Positions 52,965 through 61,284 of a DNA stretch of 64,000 nucleotides are shown here, in pieces. Origin of the DNA: Lachnospiraceae bacterium AM48-27BH (GTDB lineage Bacteria; Bacillota; Clostridia; Lachnospirales; Lachnospiraceae); assembly GCA_003478355.1 (NCBI GenBank), contig QUFC01000007.1:54247-118246 (forward strand), written 5' to 3'. Within the stretch, counting starts at the first letter, position 1. Each line of letters starts with the position of its first letter. The position numbers and the translations under genes are program-made. The notes beneath the pieces are model-generated. The model made no database searches and was not told where the DNA came from. It was given only the letters and a program-made list of their open reading frames with translations.

Positions 52965-53171
52965 GTGTTTTATGACGCATTGGTATCTTTCGCAGGAAGA
53001 TGGGATATAAAAGATAAAAGTATTATTTATCTGCCGCGGCAGTGTTTAAGAAACGTGGCGAAAGCCATGATTTTATTGGGTTTCTTGGACGGCAACGCAG
53101 AATTTACACCTTTGGAAGATCGGATCGGAATAATTAAAAAAGTTGTCATAATTCAATTGGTCAAAAAATAA
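52965..53171 (+). pseudogene. Fragment related to the 48.05-kb remnant, carrying the left att-like repeat
   Basis: The frame reads MFYDALVSFAGRWDIKDKSI, then IYLPRQCLRNVAKAMILLGF, LDGNAEFTPLEDRIGI and VIIQLVKK. It has no good ribosome site. The middle part equals the diverged copy at 48041-48141. The DKSIIYLPRQ stretch recurs at 60675 as DKSTLYLPRQ. The parent family is unknown. It is probably the residue of a gene into which an integrative element recombined. Confidence 0.55.
53013..53042 (+). repeat. Candidate left attachment site (attL)
   Basis: This 30-bp sequence, beginning GATAAAAGTA and ending TTTATCTGCCGCGGCAG, recurs at 60675-60704 with 3 mismatches in the same orientation. The right copy lies just beyond a Tn916-type integrase gene, the usual place for an att site. 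CTGCCGCGGCAG is itself a perfect 12-bp palindrome. Confidence 0.65.
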
Positions 53172-53191
53172 TACTACACTCAAAATCAATT

Positions 53192-53230
53192 AAAAAATCA
53201 ATCGTAAAAAAATACGATTGATTTTTTTGC
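53192..53230. terminator. Bidirectional terminator
   Basis: A perfect 15-bp stem (53192-53206 with 53213-53227) starts with AAAAAA and ends with TTTTTT, so it can stop transcription from either side. Confidence 0.85.
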
Positions 53231-53280
53231 GCATTTTTGCATATAATATAATCATTATAGTTGGAAAGGGAACGATTACT

Positions 53281-53601
53281 ATGCGTGAAACAAGAATATT
53301 AGAATTCAAGGAAGGCTTGTATTAGATGGAAAAAATATTAGCTTTGAAGAATTACCTTGTAAAGATCAGGAGCTATCTTTTGAGATTTTACAGTGTAAAC
53401 TGAAAGAAAATATTTACATTGAAACTTTCAATCAAGATACTTTAAAGACATTGAACCTGTATGACAATATAAATGGTTATAATAATGCAGCGGGACTTTT
53501 GGCAGATAAAAATCATTTTTCAGGAATTGATATTGTTAAGTTCGGTGAGAATATCAGTATTATTCAAAAAAGAGTAACGTTGCGATGGAGAGTTTTTCCA
53601 C
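53281..53601 (+). pseudogene. Remnant of an AlbA_2-domain (RecG-like helicase-related) gene
   Basis: It starts MRETRILEFKEGLY and then a stop, the usual N-terminus of AlbA_2 proteins (ETxxLEFKE). After a jump it continues LDGKNISFEELPCKDQELSF and, at the end, NAAGLLADKNHFSGIDIVKF, a typical stretch of these proteins. The middle (nearly all of the AlbA_2 core) and the C-terminal half are missing. The remaining text runs straight into a Vsr-like fragment. It is dead. Confidence 0.65.
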
Positions 53602-53844
53602 GGCAAAGATTGGGAAGTGCTTAAGCCTAGACTGGAAAAGAGTAATAATAGTGAATATTGGATTAGTAAAATATCCAGAAACAAAGAGCGGGATGATGAA
53701 ATCAACAAGAAGCTCCTTTTTCTGGGATGGACGGTAATCCGATTCTGGGGCAATGATATAAAGAAAAATACGGATGAATGCATCCGTGTGATTGAAGAAA
53801 CCATTTTTGAAATTAAAACAATGGATGATTATACGGAAGAATAA
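53584..53844 (+). pseudogene. C-terminal fragment of a Vsr-like very-short-patch repair endonuclease
   Basis: The frame reads DGEFFHGKDWEVLKPRLEKS, then SEYWISKISRNKERDDEINK and LLFLGWTVIRFWGNDIKKN. The order FHGKDW, W..KI.RN..RD, LGW.V.RFW is the signature of Vsr-type nucleases. The N-terminal part, including the first catalytic Asp region, is missing and replaced by AlbA_2 sequence. No cytosine methylase partner is nearby. Confidence 0.72.
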
Positions 53845-53863
53845 TCGTGAAAGGAGCATCACA

Positions 53864-54328
53864 ATGTATAGATTGTGCTTTGGAACTATAATGACTATTT
53901 TATACCAAGCACGGAGTCATAAAGTGACTAACAAGTCTATTTGTAATGCTCTTTTTTCGTACTTTTGAAAAACTGTTGAATCTTATGATAGTTCCACTCC
54001 AGGACATTTAAAGAGCGGAAAGATTAATGTACTACCAGATGTAATTGATGCTGCTAGAAAAACAAACGCAGATGAACTGGATGCGGCAGTACAAAAAATA
54101 TTATACCGTTAATCAAATTATCCCAACAGGAAGCTATAGTGAGAAGTCTTAAGGATATTATTCGTAATGATTCCTCTATCATGGATAACACGGTGATAGG
54201 ATATTGTTCTGGCTATGAAAAACAAAGCATTCTTGGCGGACAAGTATTCTGTATATCTTCATTGTTGGCGTCTGTAATTTACTATGCTTGTATAGAAGTG
54301 AAAAACAGTGATTGTGCAGAGGCAATCA
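53864..54328 (+). pseudogene. Unidentified gene, inactivated and cut by IS66
   Basis: It begins after AAAGGAGCATCACA with MYRLCFGTIMTILYQARSHK. An early TGA follows LFSYF. The same frame goes on TVESYDSSTPGHLKSGKINV, then DVIDAARKTNADELDAAVQK. A second shift near 54110 leads to LSQQEAIVRSLKDIIRNDSS and further to YYACIEVKNSDCAEAIS, where the IS66 left end cuts it. I recall similar proteins near defence loci but cannot name the family. The 3' part was not found on the far side of the IS. Confidence 0.6.
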
Positions 54329-54449
54329 GTAAACGCTCCATAGCAAGTACCTGTTCCTCCACTCCTTTTTCTGCCATAATAGTCTCACACTATACAGAGT
54401 CAAAAAAGTTAAGTACTCAACTTTTTTGAACGCCTATGGAGGTCTATCT

Positions 54450-54818
54450 ATGAGCAGTCAAACAAGTTTAGTTGCTGAACAGGTTCGGTTGCAGCAATGG
54501 GCGGCACAGATCCAGGATTGTAAAAACCGCCCTGCAGATATGAAAGTAGAAACCTGGTGCAGTGAGCATGGCATCACAAAAGCGAATTATTATTATCGTC
54601 TGAAAAGAGTCCGCAAAGCATGTTTGGAGGTCTACAATCCAGAACCGGCGTTTGTGGAGCTTCCTCAGCCGACAGAGAAAGCTCTGCCCCGGGAAGACAA
54701 CAGCTTAAAACCGACAGCTATTCTGCGAAATTCCAGAGGATTGGCACTTGAAATTTATAATCCTGTCTCTAAAGATATGCTTCAGTGTATCCTGGAGGTG
54801 CTGTCTAATGCTGAATGA
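54450..54818 (+). CDS. tnpA: IS66 TnpA accessory protein
   Basis: The start at 54450 follows GGAGG. The 122-residue product has the helix-turn-helix-like region WCSEHGITKANYYYRLKRVRK (positions about 40-60) typical of IS66 OrfA. Its last codons overlap the tnpB start, giving coupled translation. Function in transposition is accessory and not well defined. Confidence 0.88.
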   Translation: MSSQTSLVAEQVRLQQWAAQIQDCKNRPADMKVETWCSEHGITKANYYYRLKRVRKACLEVYNPEPAFVELPQPTEKALPREDNSLKPTAILRNSRGLALEIYNPVSKDMLQCILEVLSNAE

Positions 54819-55170
54819 CGCCACAGGTCTGAAAAAGATCTATCTTGCAGCTGGTTATACCGATCTGCGGAGAGGAATGGATGGTCTCGCAACGATCATC
54901 CGGTTCCGGTTTCAGCTCGATCCGTATGATAAAAATACGCTCTTTCTTTTCTGCGGGAAGAAGACGGACCGGATCAAGGGACTCTTATGAGAAGGGGATG
55001 GGTTCCTGCTTCTTTACAAGAGACTGAGCAACGGTGCCTTCAACTGGCCGCGTTCCGTAGAAGAGGCGTTGGAAATATCCCCGGAACAGTATACGATGCT
55101 GATGCAAGGGCTTGAAATTCTCCCCAAACATCCGATCAGGCCAAATGATCCGCCTAAAAGACTGATGTAA
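54808..55170 (+). pseudogene. tnpB: IS66 TnpB with an internal stop codon
   Basis: The frame begins MLNDATGLKKIYLAAGYTDL and has the family text DLRRGMDGLA. At 54988 a TGA replaces the Trp codon of the highly conserved GLLWEGDGFLLLYKRL. The same frame continues unbroken to 55170 (120 codons when read through). A single G-to-A change explains it. Loss of TnpB is expected to reduce transposition. Confidence 0.88.
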
Positions 55171-55468
55171 CATTTGTGCATTATGGAGAAAAAAATTTCT
55201 ATATTTCACAGAAGAAAAGAGAATCTCTTCCGTTTCATAAAGCTTATCCACAGAATTCAGTCCGCAGGAATCAAACCACACGGTTTCGGGCAGAAAAATC
55301 GTTCTGAATCTGTGGATAGCAGTACAGAACATCTGGAATCCTGAAAAGCTATCCCAGGTGCTCTGTACTGTTATCCACCGTCATTATGCCGAAAGGAAAA
55401 CAGACGCCAAGTGGCAGAAAACGTACAGATCTGGTACAATGGACTCATTAAGAAAAGGAGTTCCTGCC

Positions 55469-57100
55469 ATGGCGATGAAGTTCACAGAAGAACAGTTAAA
55501 CAGCTTTGATAAATCTATGCTGATCCAGTTATTTTTGAATCAACAGGAACAGTTAGAAAAGGTCAGTGCCGACCTGCATTCCCTGGATACGAAGATGCAG
55601 GCAATGATGGAACAGCTGATCCTGGCTAATAAGAACCGGTTTGGACGTTCCTCTGAAAAAATGGAGGATGCCCAGCAGCTCCGTTTTGCTGAAGTGGATG
55701 GAACCATTGTGTTTTTTAATGAAGCCGAAGCTGTCTGTGATCTGGAGGCACCGGAACCAGAGACTCTGGAGCCGGCACCGGAACGCAGAAAAAAAGCAAC
55801 CGGTAAGAAAGCACAGGATATGTCCGGGCTTCCTACAAATCGGATCAACCACTACATGACCGAAGAAGAATTAACAGCAGAATTCGGTGAAAACGGCTGG
55901 AAACAGCTTCCAGATGCTATTACACGCAGATATCGTTTCATTCAGGCAAAAGTCGAGGTGGATGAGCACCATGTTGGTGTATATGCCAGCAAAACAGACG
56001 GGCACATGATAAAAGCAACGCATCCCAAAAGCCTGCTTCATGGAAGCCCCGTATCCGCTTCGCTCGCTGCTGCGGTCATGAATGGAAAATACGTAAACGC
56101 GGTCCCTCTTTATCGCCTTGAACAGGAATTCCTTCGATATGGCCTTGCCATAACCAGGCAGAACATGGCGAACTGGATGATCCGGCTGGGAGAAGAATAT
56201 CTCGCCGTTTTGTATGATCACCTTCATTCGCTGCTTTACAGCTATCATGTCATTCAGGCTGATGAGACACCGGTATTGGTAAACCGGGATGGCCGCAGTG
56301 CCGGTTCCAAGAGTTATATGTGGGTGTACCGTTCTGGCCACATGTATCCGGAAAAACAGATCATCCTTTATGAGTATCAGCGGACAAGAAATGCCTCTCA
56401 TCCCCGGGAATTCCTAAAGAATTATTCCGGCATTTGCGTGACGGATGGCTATCAGGTCTACCATACACTGGAAAAAGAGCGTGAAGACCTGACGATAGCC
56501 GGGTGCTGGGTCCATGCCCGCAGGCGCTTTGATGAAGCGCTTGCAGTAGTACCGAAAGAACGCCAAAAAGAATCCGCATCCTATCTGATCTTAAAGCAGA
56601 TCCAGACGATCTACAGAAAAGAAGGAAAGCTAAAGGATCTCTCATCGGAAGAACGGCTTTCCCAGCGTCAGGTGGCTATAAAGCCACTGGTAGACGCTTT
56701 GTTTGCGTACCTAAAGCAGCATGAAAGTGAGGTCGGAACAGAAAAGCTAAAGGATGCCTTCAGTTACGCTCTGAATCAGGAAAAATATCTCCGGGTTTTC
56801 CTGACAGATGGGGATGTCCCTATGGATAATAACGCCTCTGAGCGCGCGATCCGCGGATTCTGTGTTGGAAGGAAGAACTGGCAGATGATCGATACGATCA
56901 ATGGTGCGAAATCATCCGCGATTATTTACAGCATCGCAGAGACGGCAAAAGCGAATAACCTAAAACCATACGAATACTTTGAACACCTTCTGACAGAGAT
57001 CCTCAAGCGCATGGATGACAGCGACCGGTCATTCTTAGATGACCTGCTTCCATGGTCGGAAAAGTTGCCGGACGTTGTCAGAAAACCGAAAAAGCAATGA
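55469..57100 (+). CDS. tnpC: IS66 transposase TnpC
   Basis: The start at 55469 (MAMKFTEEQLNSF) follows AAAAGGAG 8 bases upstream; the frame extends further but without a better site. The 543-residue enzyme has an N-terminal coiled coil (residues 20-75: NQQEQLEKVSADLHSLDTKM), a zinc-like/DNA-binding middle (MTEEELTAEFGENGWKQLPD), and the DDE transposase domain with VIQADETPVLV, CWVHARRRFDEAL and DNNASERAIRGFCVGRKNW. It looks intact. Confidence 0.93.
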   Translation: MAMKFTEEQLNSFDKSMLIQLFLNQQEQLEKVSADLHSLDTKMQAMMEQLILANKNRFGRSSEKMEDAQQLRFAEVDGTIVFFNEAEAVCDLEAPEPETLEPAPERRKKATGKKAQDMSGLPTNRINHYMTEEELTAEFGENGWKQLPDAITRRYRFIQAKVEVDEHHVGVYASKTDGHMIKATHPKSLLHGSPVSASLAAAVMNGKYVNAVPLYRLEQEFLRYGLAITRQNMANWMIRLGEEYLAVLYDHLHSLLYSYHVIQADETPVLVNRDGRSAGSKSYMWVYRSGHMYPEKQIILYEYQRTRNASHPREFLKNYSGICVTDGYQVYHTLEKEREDLTIAGCWVHARRRFDEALAVVPKERQKESASYLILKQIQTIYRKEGKLKDLSSEERLSQRQVAIKPLVDALFAYLKQHESEVGTEKLKDAFSYALNQEKYLRVFLTDGDVPMDNNASERAIRGFCVGRKNWQMIDTINGAKSSAIIYSIAETAKANNLKPYEYFEHLLTEILKRMDDSDRSFLDDLLPWSEKLPDVVRKPKKQ

Positions 57101-57348
57101 AGCAGAGCCGCGGAAGCGGCTTTTAGCTTATAGGGTACTTGGTATGGAGCGTTTACGAGCAAGATCCACCCGTGTATTACAGTATTGTCATTTTGACAAT
57201 ATTGTATTACTTACGAGTAGCAGACTTGATGGGGATTACGTCCCCATACCCACGTGAAAATATAATTGCTAGCAATTACATTTTAGCAGATATGCAGGCA
57301 TATCTGAATAAGCGTCATAGACAACAAAATAAGGAAATTTTGATAAGG

Positions 57349-57378
57349 CATTCACCTGGAATAGGTGAGTGTTTTTTT
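57349..57378 (+). terminator. Terminator downstream of IS66
   Basis: CATTCACCT (57349-57357) pairs with AGGTGAGTG (57363-57371), followed by TTTTTTT. The stretch 57157-57348 before it has no convincing gene. Confidence 0.78.
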
Positions 57379-57429
57379 GTTTTCAAATATTCAATTAACC
57401 AAAAAAATTAAAAGATTTCATTAGGGGGG

Positions 57430-57581
57430 CTGTAAAAATGCCTCTCAGCGTTTCGTTTTATGTAAGGGTATTTTGGACAGGAAAAAATAAAAAAATTTTT
57501 ATCAAGAACCTGTATTTATGCCCTTCATCTTTTGAATATGTGTAAGGACATTTTTGAGCCGGCATAAAAATGATTTTTACA
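57430..57581 (+). repeat. Repeat-rich region before the RepA_N-like gene, possible replication or control site
   Basis: CTGTAAAAATGCC (57430-57442) is mirrored by GGCAT...TTTTTACA(A)CAG (57561-57585). Between them two imperfect direct repeats 80 bp apart share ATGCC-YYTCA and ATGTRTAAGG-ATTTT. Such patterns near a replication-initiator gene suggest iterons or an operator. Confidence 0.45.
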
Positions 57582-57613
57582 ACAGTTAGAAACAGAAACG
57601 AGGCGAGAAAAGA

Positions 57614-58174
57614 ATGAAATATGAATACATGAAGGAGTCAGAGCAGATGCTTCAGTACTTCCAGTTTCCGAAGTTTTTGCTCAAACTGCGCATTTCCCAA
57701 ACTGCAAAATTTCTTTATATGATTTTGTATGACCGGGCACGGATATCGAGAATGAATAGCAGGATAGACAAGTATGGAAATGTTTATCTGATTTTTCCGA
57801 TAGAGGAATTGTCTGCTCAAATCGGCAAATGTAAATCTTCTGTAAAAACAGCATTGGAGGAATTAGATGATGTGGGACTATTGGTTCGCAGATCTGGTGG
57901 TTTTTCAAAACCCAATCATTTATATGTAAAAATTCCATCTGATGAGATAGGTTTACAGCCGGTTGACGATAAGGCGGTTGAAAAGATGGTTGCAACAGAG
58001 TCGGAAAAGCAACCTTCATCTGGTCGTAAAAATGGCTGTGCAGGAGTCGGAAATGTGGCACCTAGTAAAGTAACTGAGAAATATAAAAGTAATAAATATC
58101 ATGAAGTAAATTATTGCTATGGGGAGGAGAGAGTTTGTGATGAGAGAAGAAGATACTGTATGTGTAGGCAGTGA
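57614..58174 (+). CDS. RepA_N-like replication initiator (first mobile element)
   Basis: This 186-residue protein begins MKYEYMKESEQMLQYFQFPK and has KLRISQTAKFLYMILYDRARIS and a winged-helix region (LSAQIGKCKSSVKTALEELDDVGLL). That layout matches the N-terminal domain of plasmid RepA_N initiators, found also in integrative elements. The second half is short and polar. It overlaps the dnaC-like gene by 35 bp, a usual pairing of initiator and helicase loader. It is related to the protein at 63426-63767. Confidence 0.75.
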   Translation: MKYEYMKESEQMLQYFQFPKFLLKLRISQTAKFLYMILYDRARISRMNSRIDKYGNVYLIFPIEELSAQIGKCKSSVKTALEELDDVGLLVRRSGGFSKPNHLYVKIPSDEIGLQPVDDKAVEKMVATESEKQPSSGRKNGCAGVGNVAPSKVTEKYKSNKYHEVNYCYGEERVCDERRRYCMCRQ

Positions 58175-58952
58175 TGGTTTGCAATACTGCAAAGTCTGTG
58201 GGGAAGCGAAAGAAGCATTTTTCCCCAAGGGTGGATTTATGGGGATGAAGAAACATTCCAGGCAATGTGCCTGTGACAGAAAAGCGTATGAAGAAGAACA
58301 AAAATATTTTAAAGAGAAAGAACACCGGGAATTAGTCAGTAGAAATACGAGCATCTGTTTTGACGAGAGCAGGATGGAAGAGTGGACATTTGAGAATGCA
58401 GATATGCCAGATGCAGTAATGCATAAGGCAAAAAGCTATGTTGATAACTGGGAGGAAATGAAAAGAAATCATATAGGCTGTTTGTTCTGGGGACCGGTTG
58501 GTACCGGGAAAAGTTATATTGCTGGGTGTATTGCCAATGAACTTCTTAAGCGGGAAGTAACGGTAAAGATGACAAATTTCAATACCATTATTGATGATAT
58601 ATTTCCGCTGGCAGACAAAAAGGAATATATCAATGCATTGGCTTCGTATCAGCTTTTGATTATTGATGATCTTGGAGTGGAACGAAATTCAGAATATGCG
58701 TTAGGAATTATTTTTAGTGTCATAGACCGCAGGATCCGTTCAGGACGCCCTTTAATCATCACAACCAATCTTCCGCTGAAAGAAATAAAAAGCGAGACCA
58801 TGTTGGATAAAAGGCGTATCTATGACCGTATTTTAGAAATGTGTACGCCTATGTATGTTGGAGGCACAAGCAAACGAGAAGTGATTGCAAGTATGAAAAT
58901 GGAGAAAGCGAAAACGCTGTTGAATACCAACAGAGAGGAGGAATACGAATGA
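58140..58952 (+). CDS. DnaC/IstB-like helicase-loader ATPase
   Basis: The start at 58140 follows GGAGGAGAG; a GTG 3 bp upstream is also possible. An N-terminal cysteine cluster (CKVCGEAK ... CACD) may bind zinc. The AAA+ core has Walker A GPVGTGKSY, Walker B LLIIDDLGVE, sensor ITTNLPLKE and arginine-finger KRRIYDRI. It should load the replicative helicase for autonomous replication of the element. It sits between the RepA_N-like gene and the excisionase gene, overlapping both. Confidence 0.9.
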   Translation: MREEDTVCVGSDGLQYCKVCGEAKEAFFPKGGFMGMKKHSRQCACDRKAYEEEQKYFKEKEHRELVSRNTSICFDESRMEEWTFENADMPDAVMHKAKSYVDNWEEMKRNHIGCLFWGPVGTGKSYIAGCIANELLKREVTVKMTNFNTIIDDIFPLADKKEYINALASYQLLIIDDLGVERNSEYALGIIFSVIDRRIRSGRPLIITTNLPLKEIKSETMLDKRRIYDRILEMCTPMYVGGTSKREVIASMKMEKAKTLLNTNREEEYE

Positions 58953-59158
58953 ATCATACAGAAAAAACAATACCTGTTTGGAAGAAATATTCCTTAAATG
59001 TTTCCGAAGCAGCAGAATATTATGGAATTGGAGAAAAGAGATTGAGACAGATCGCAGGTGAAAATGAAGGAGCAGATTTTATTTTGGAAGTAGGTTCTCA
59101 TATCCGATTTAAAAGGAAATTATTTGAAGATTATCTGAATACAGCCAGTACAGTTTAA
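58949..59158 (+). CDS. xis: Tn916-type excisionase
   Basis: The 69-residue protein starts at ATG 58949, overlapping the dnaC-like stop by 4 bp. SLNVSEAAEYYGIGEKRLRQ is a winged-helix DNA-binding motif followed by FILEVGSHIRFKRKLFEDYL, as in excisionases of Tn916-like elements. It bends the ends for excision by the integrase encoded 135 bp downstream. Confidence 0.9.
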   Translation: MNHTEKTIPVWKKYSLNVSEAAEYYGIGEKRLRQIAGENEGADFILEVGSHIRFKRKLFEDYLNTASTV

Positions 59159-59293
59159 GTGACAGAATAGAAGAAATAGTAATGAAAATAATGTTCATTT
59201 TATCTTAGCGAAGGGAAGGTCTTGTGGTATAATGAAGAAACCGAGACGGTCTTCCAAGTTAAATGAACATTTGATGAAGGAGACTAAAAGATT

Positions 59294-60493
59294 ATGAGTG
59301 AAAAAAGGAGAGATCATAGAGGACGTATATTACACAATGGAGAAATACAGTTATCTGATGGCAGATATCGATTTAAGTATGTCGATGAGATGGGAAAGGA
59401 GCGCTGCGTATATAGCTGGCGCTTAGACCATAACGATGCAACTCCGAAAGGAAAGCGCCGTACTTTGTCGCTTCGAGAGATGGAGAAGAAAATCCAGGCG
59501 GATCATTTCGAGCAGATTGCAACAAATGACGGAAATATGACGGTACTGGAACTGGTTGAAAAGTATACATCAACAAAAAACGGTGTCAGACCTACTACAG
59601 TTGCAGGATACGGAACAGTTATCAATTTATTGAAGAAAGATCCATTTGGAAAAAGAAGGATTGATACGGTTCGGATTTCGGATGCAAAATGTTGGCTGAT
59701 ACATCTTCAGCAGGTAGAAAAGAAAAGCTATAGTTCCATCCATTCGATCCGAGGAGTCCTTCGTCCGGCATTTCAATTGGCAGTGGATGATGACCTGGTC
59801 AGGAAAAATCCATTTCAGTTTCAGCTAATGGAAGTGGTTGTGAATGACAGTGTGACAAGAGAGGCAATCAGCAGAGCGGAGGAACGTAAGTTTCTACGAT
59901 TTGTGAAGGAAGACCCTCATTTTTGCAGGTATTATGAGGGTATTTACATATTATTTAAAACCGGCCTTCGCATCTCGGAATTTTGTGGTTTAACGATTCC
60001 TGATATTGATTTTAAGGAGCATACGATCAACATTGATCATCAATTGCAGAAAAAATCAAAAATCGGATATTATATTCAAGAGACTAAAACAACCAGTGGA
60101 ACGAGAAAGATACCTATGACTGCGGATGTAGAGGAATGCTTTCGGAAAATAATAGAAAAACGGAACCCGCCCAAAGCAGAACCTATGGTAGATGGAAAAA
60201 GTGGATTCTTATACTTTGATAAAAATGAAAGTATCTGTTATTCCCTGCACTGGGAGCATTATTTTCAACACATCATTCAGAAGTATAATAATACTTATAA
60301 AGTACAGATGCCTGTCATTACACCGCATGTATGTCGGCATACCTATTACTCAAATATGGCAAAATCCGGAATGAATCCAAAAGCATTGCAATATTTGATG
60401 GGTCACTCAGACATCAGCGTAACGCTGAATACATATACGCATATAAATCTTGAGGATGCCAGGGAAGAAGTTGCCCGGATTCAGGTTGTGTAA
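59294..60493 (+). CDS. int: Tn916-type tyrosine integrase
   Basis: The 399-residue recombinase starts after GAAGGAG. The N-terminal arm-binding domain (RRDHRGRILHNGEIQLSDGR...YRFKYVDEMGKERCVYSWRL) is the Tn916 Int type. A core-binding domain follows and then the catalytic domain: Arg in TGLRISEFCGL, Lys-containing beta turn (QETKTTSGTRKIP), HVCRHTY (His-x-x-Arg), GHSDIS and the nucleophile in NTYTH. All catalytic residues are present, so it should be active. A candidate att site lies 180 bp beyond its stop. Confidence 0.95.
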   Translation: MSEKRRDHRGRILHNGEIQLSDGRYRFKYVDEMGKERCVYSWRLDHNDATPKGKRRTLSLREMEKKIQADHFEQIATNDGNMTVLELVEKYTSTKNGVRPTTVAGYGTVINLLKKDPFGKRRIDTVRISDAKCWLIHLQQVEKKSYSSIHSIRGVLRPAFQLAVDDDLVRKNPFQFQLMEVVVNDSVTREAISRAEERKFLRFVKEDPHFCRYYEGIYILFKTGLRISEFCGLTIPDIDFKEHTINIDHQLQKKSKIGYYIQETKTTSGTRKIPMTADVEECFRKIIEKRNPPKAEPMVDGKSGFLYFDKNESICYSLHWEHYFQHIIQKYNNTYKVQMPVITPHVCRHTYYSNMAKSGMNPKALQYLMGHSDISVTLNTYTHINLEDAREEVARIQVV

Positions 60494-60517
60494 TTACGAT
60501 TTTTAATTGAAAATAGC

Positions 60518-60560
60518 AAGGTGTAAAATAGAAAAACATACACCTTATTTTACACCTTTT
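60518..60560 (+). terminator. Terminator of the integrase gene
   Basis: AAGGTGTAAAATA (60518-60530) pairs with TATTTTACACCTT (60546-60558) and is followed by TT. Confidence 0.82.
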
Positions 60561-60674
60561 GCTGATGATATTATGCAAAAATAAACAAAGTTATGCCAGA
60601 AAGCAAAAATTTACAAAGGCTTACAAAGACCGAAAAACCAAGAAAAACTAAGAAATGCGAGGTTATGCAACAAT

Positions 60675-60704
60675 GATAAAAGTACTCTTTATCTGCCACG
60701 GCAG
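60675..60704 (+). repeat. Candidate right attachment site (attR)
   Basis: It matches 53013-53042 (27 of 30 positions). Read as protein from ATG 60674, MIKVLFICHG then RIYRA and a stop resembles the start of low-molecular-weight tyrosine phosphatase (normally MIKVLFICHGNICRS), which could be the integration target. The alternative frame NDKSTLYLPRQ matches the left copy. The stretch 60705-60857 beyond it holds ATTTACCAA direct repeats but no gene. Confidence 0.6.
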
Positions 60705-60857
60705 GATTTACCGGGCATGATGAAAAGTCTCAAATCGTCTCATAAGCCCCGTTTTTAAGCGTTTTTTGTGCTTCAGTCTCAAATTTACCAAAGATTTACC
60801 AATATTTCTGGAGAGCCAGACTTGCAAAAAAATGAGCCAGAATGAGGAGATTAAAAC

Positions 60858-61237
60858 ATGAGCGAATTGAAACCAAGAATAACGGAAAACGGAATTGATT
60901 ATATCTTTGTTGGAGATTACTACATCCCAGACCTGAAACTGCCGGAAGAACACCCGCCCCATTGGAAAGTATGGACGGCTGCACCGGGAATATTTAAGGG
61001 AAATCCCATCCAGCCCGATTGAACACATTGACCTTGACTGGGGAGTTATGGACATATCTTTCAGACCTGAACGAACAGGCACAGGAACGGTTAGACACCA
61101 TCATGGAGCAGATGAAAATTGCCGAGGGCGTAACCGAGGAATTAAAGTGTACCCGTCAAATGGAATGGGTGCGGCGGTGCAATAATATCCACAATCGGGC
61201 AGAAGAAATTGTTTTGCATGAGATAATTTATTCATAA
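60858..61237 (+). pseudogene. tnpV: TnpV family transposon protein, frameshifted
   Basis: The start MSELKPRITENGIDYIFVGD follows GAGGAG. TnpV is a small protein of unknown role in Tn4451-type mobilisable elements. The frame breaks at PPHWK: one extra C near 60960 (CGCCCCATTGG for CGCCCATTGG) destroys the usual P(I)GKYGRLHREYL. A second change near 61010 brings the rest (NTLTLTGELWTYLSDLNEQA ... AEEIVLHEIIYS) back in a third frame. Two lesions suggest true decay. Confidence 0.8.
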
Positions 61238-61284
61238 TAGTATGGTGTCAGGATTATGACAAATCAGAGGTTAAAAGGTGCGTT

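Larger units (their letters stand above)
54329..57156 (+). mobile_element. IS66-family insertion sequence (about 2.83 kb)
   Basis: Terminal inverted repeats starting GTAAACGCTCCATA-G/C-CAAGTAC lie at 54329-54350 and 57135-57156 (one mismatch in 22). Inside are the three usual genes tnpA, tnpB and tnpC. The expected 8-bp target duplication is not seen (GGCAATCA on the left, GAGCAAGA on the right), so one flank has probably changed since insertion. tnpB carries an internal stop, so this copy may be immobile unless helped. Confidence 0.9.

Noticed and set aside
57139..57411. 90-codon frame after IS66
   Set aside because: It starts inside the IS66 end, crosses a terminator hairpin and has no ribosome site or known family.
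60674..60721. Functional low-molecular-weight tyrosine phosphatase gene
   Set aside because: Only about 15 codons are open. The resemblance may be a target-site relic or chance.
61019..61237. Separate 72-residue gene
   Set aside because: It is the 3' part of the frameshifted tnpV gene, opened by a chance TTG.
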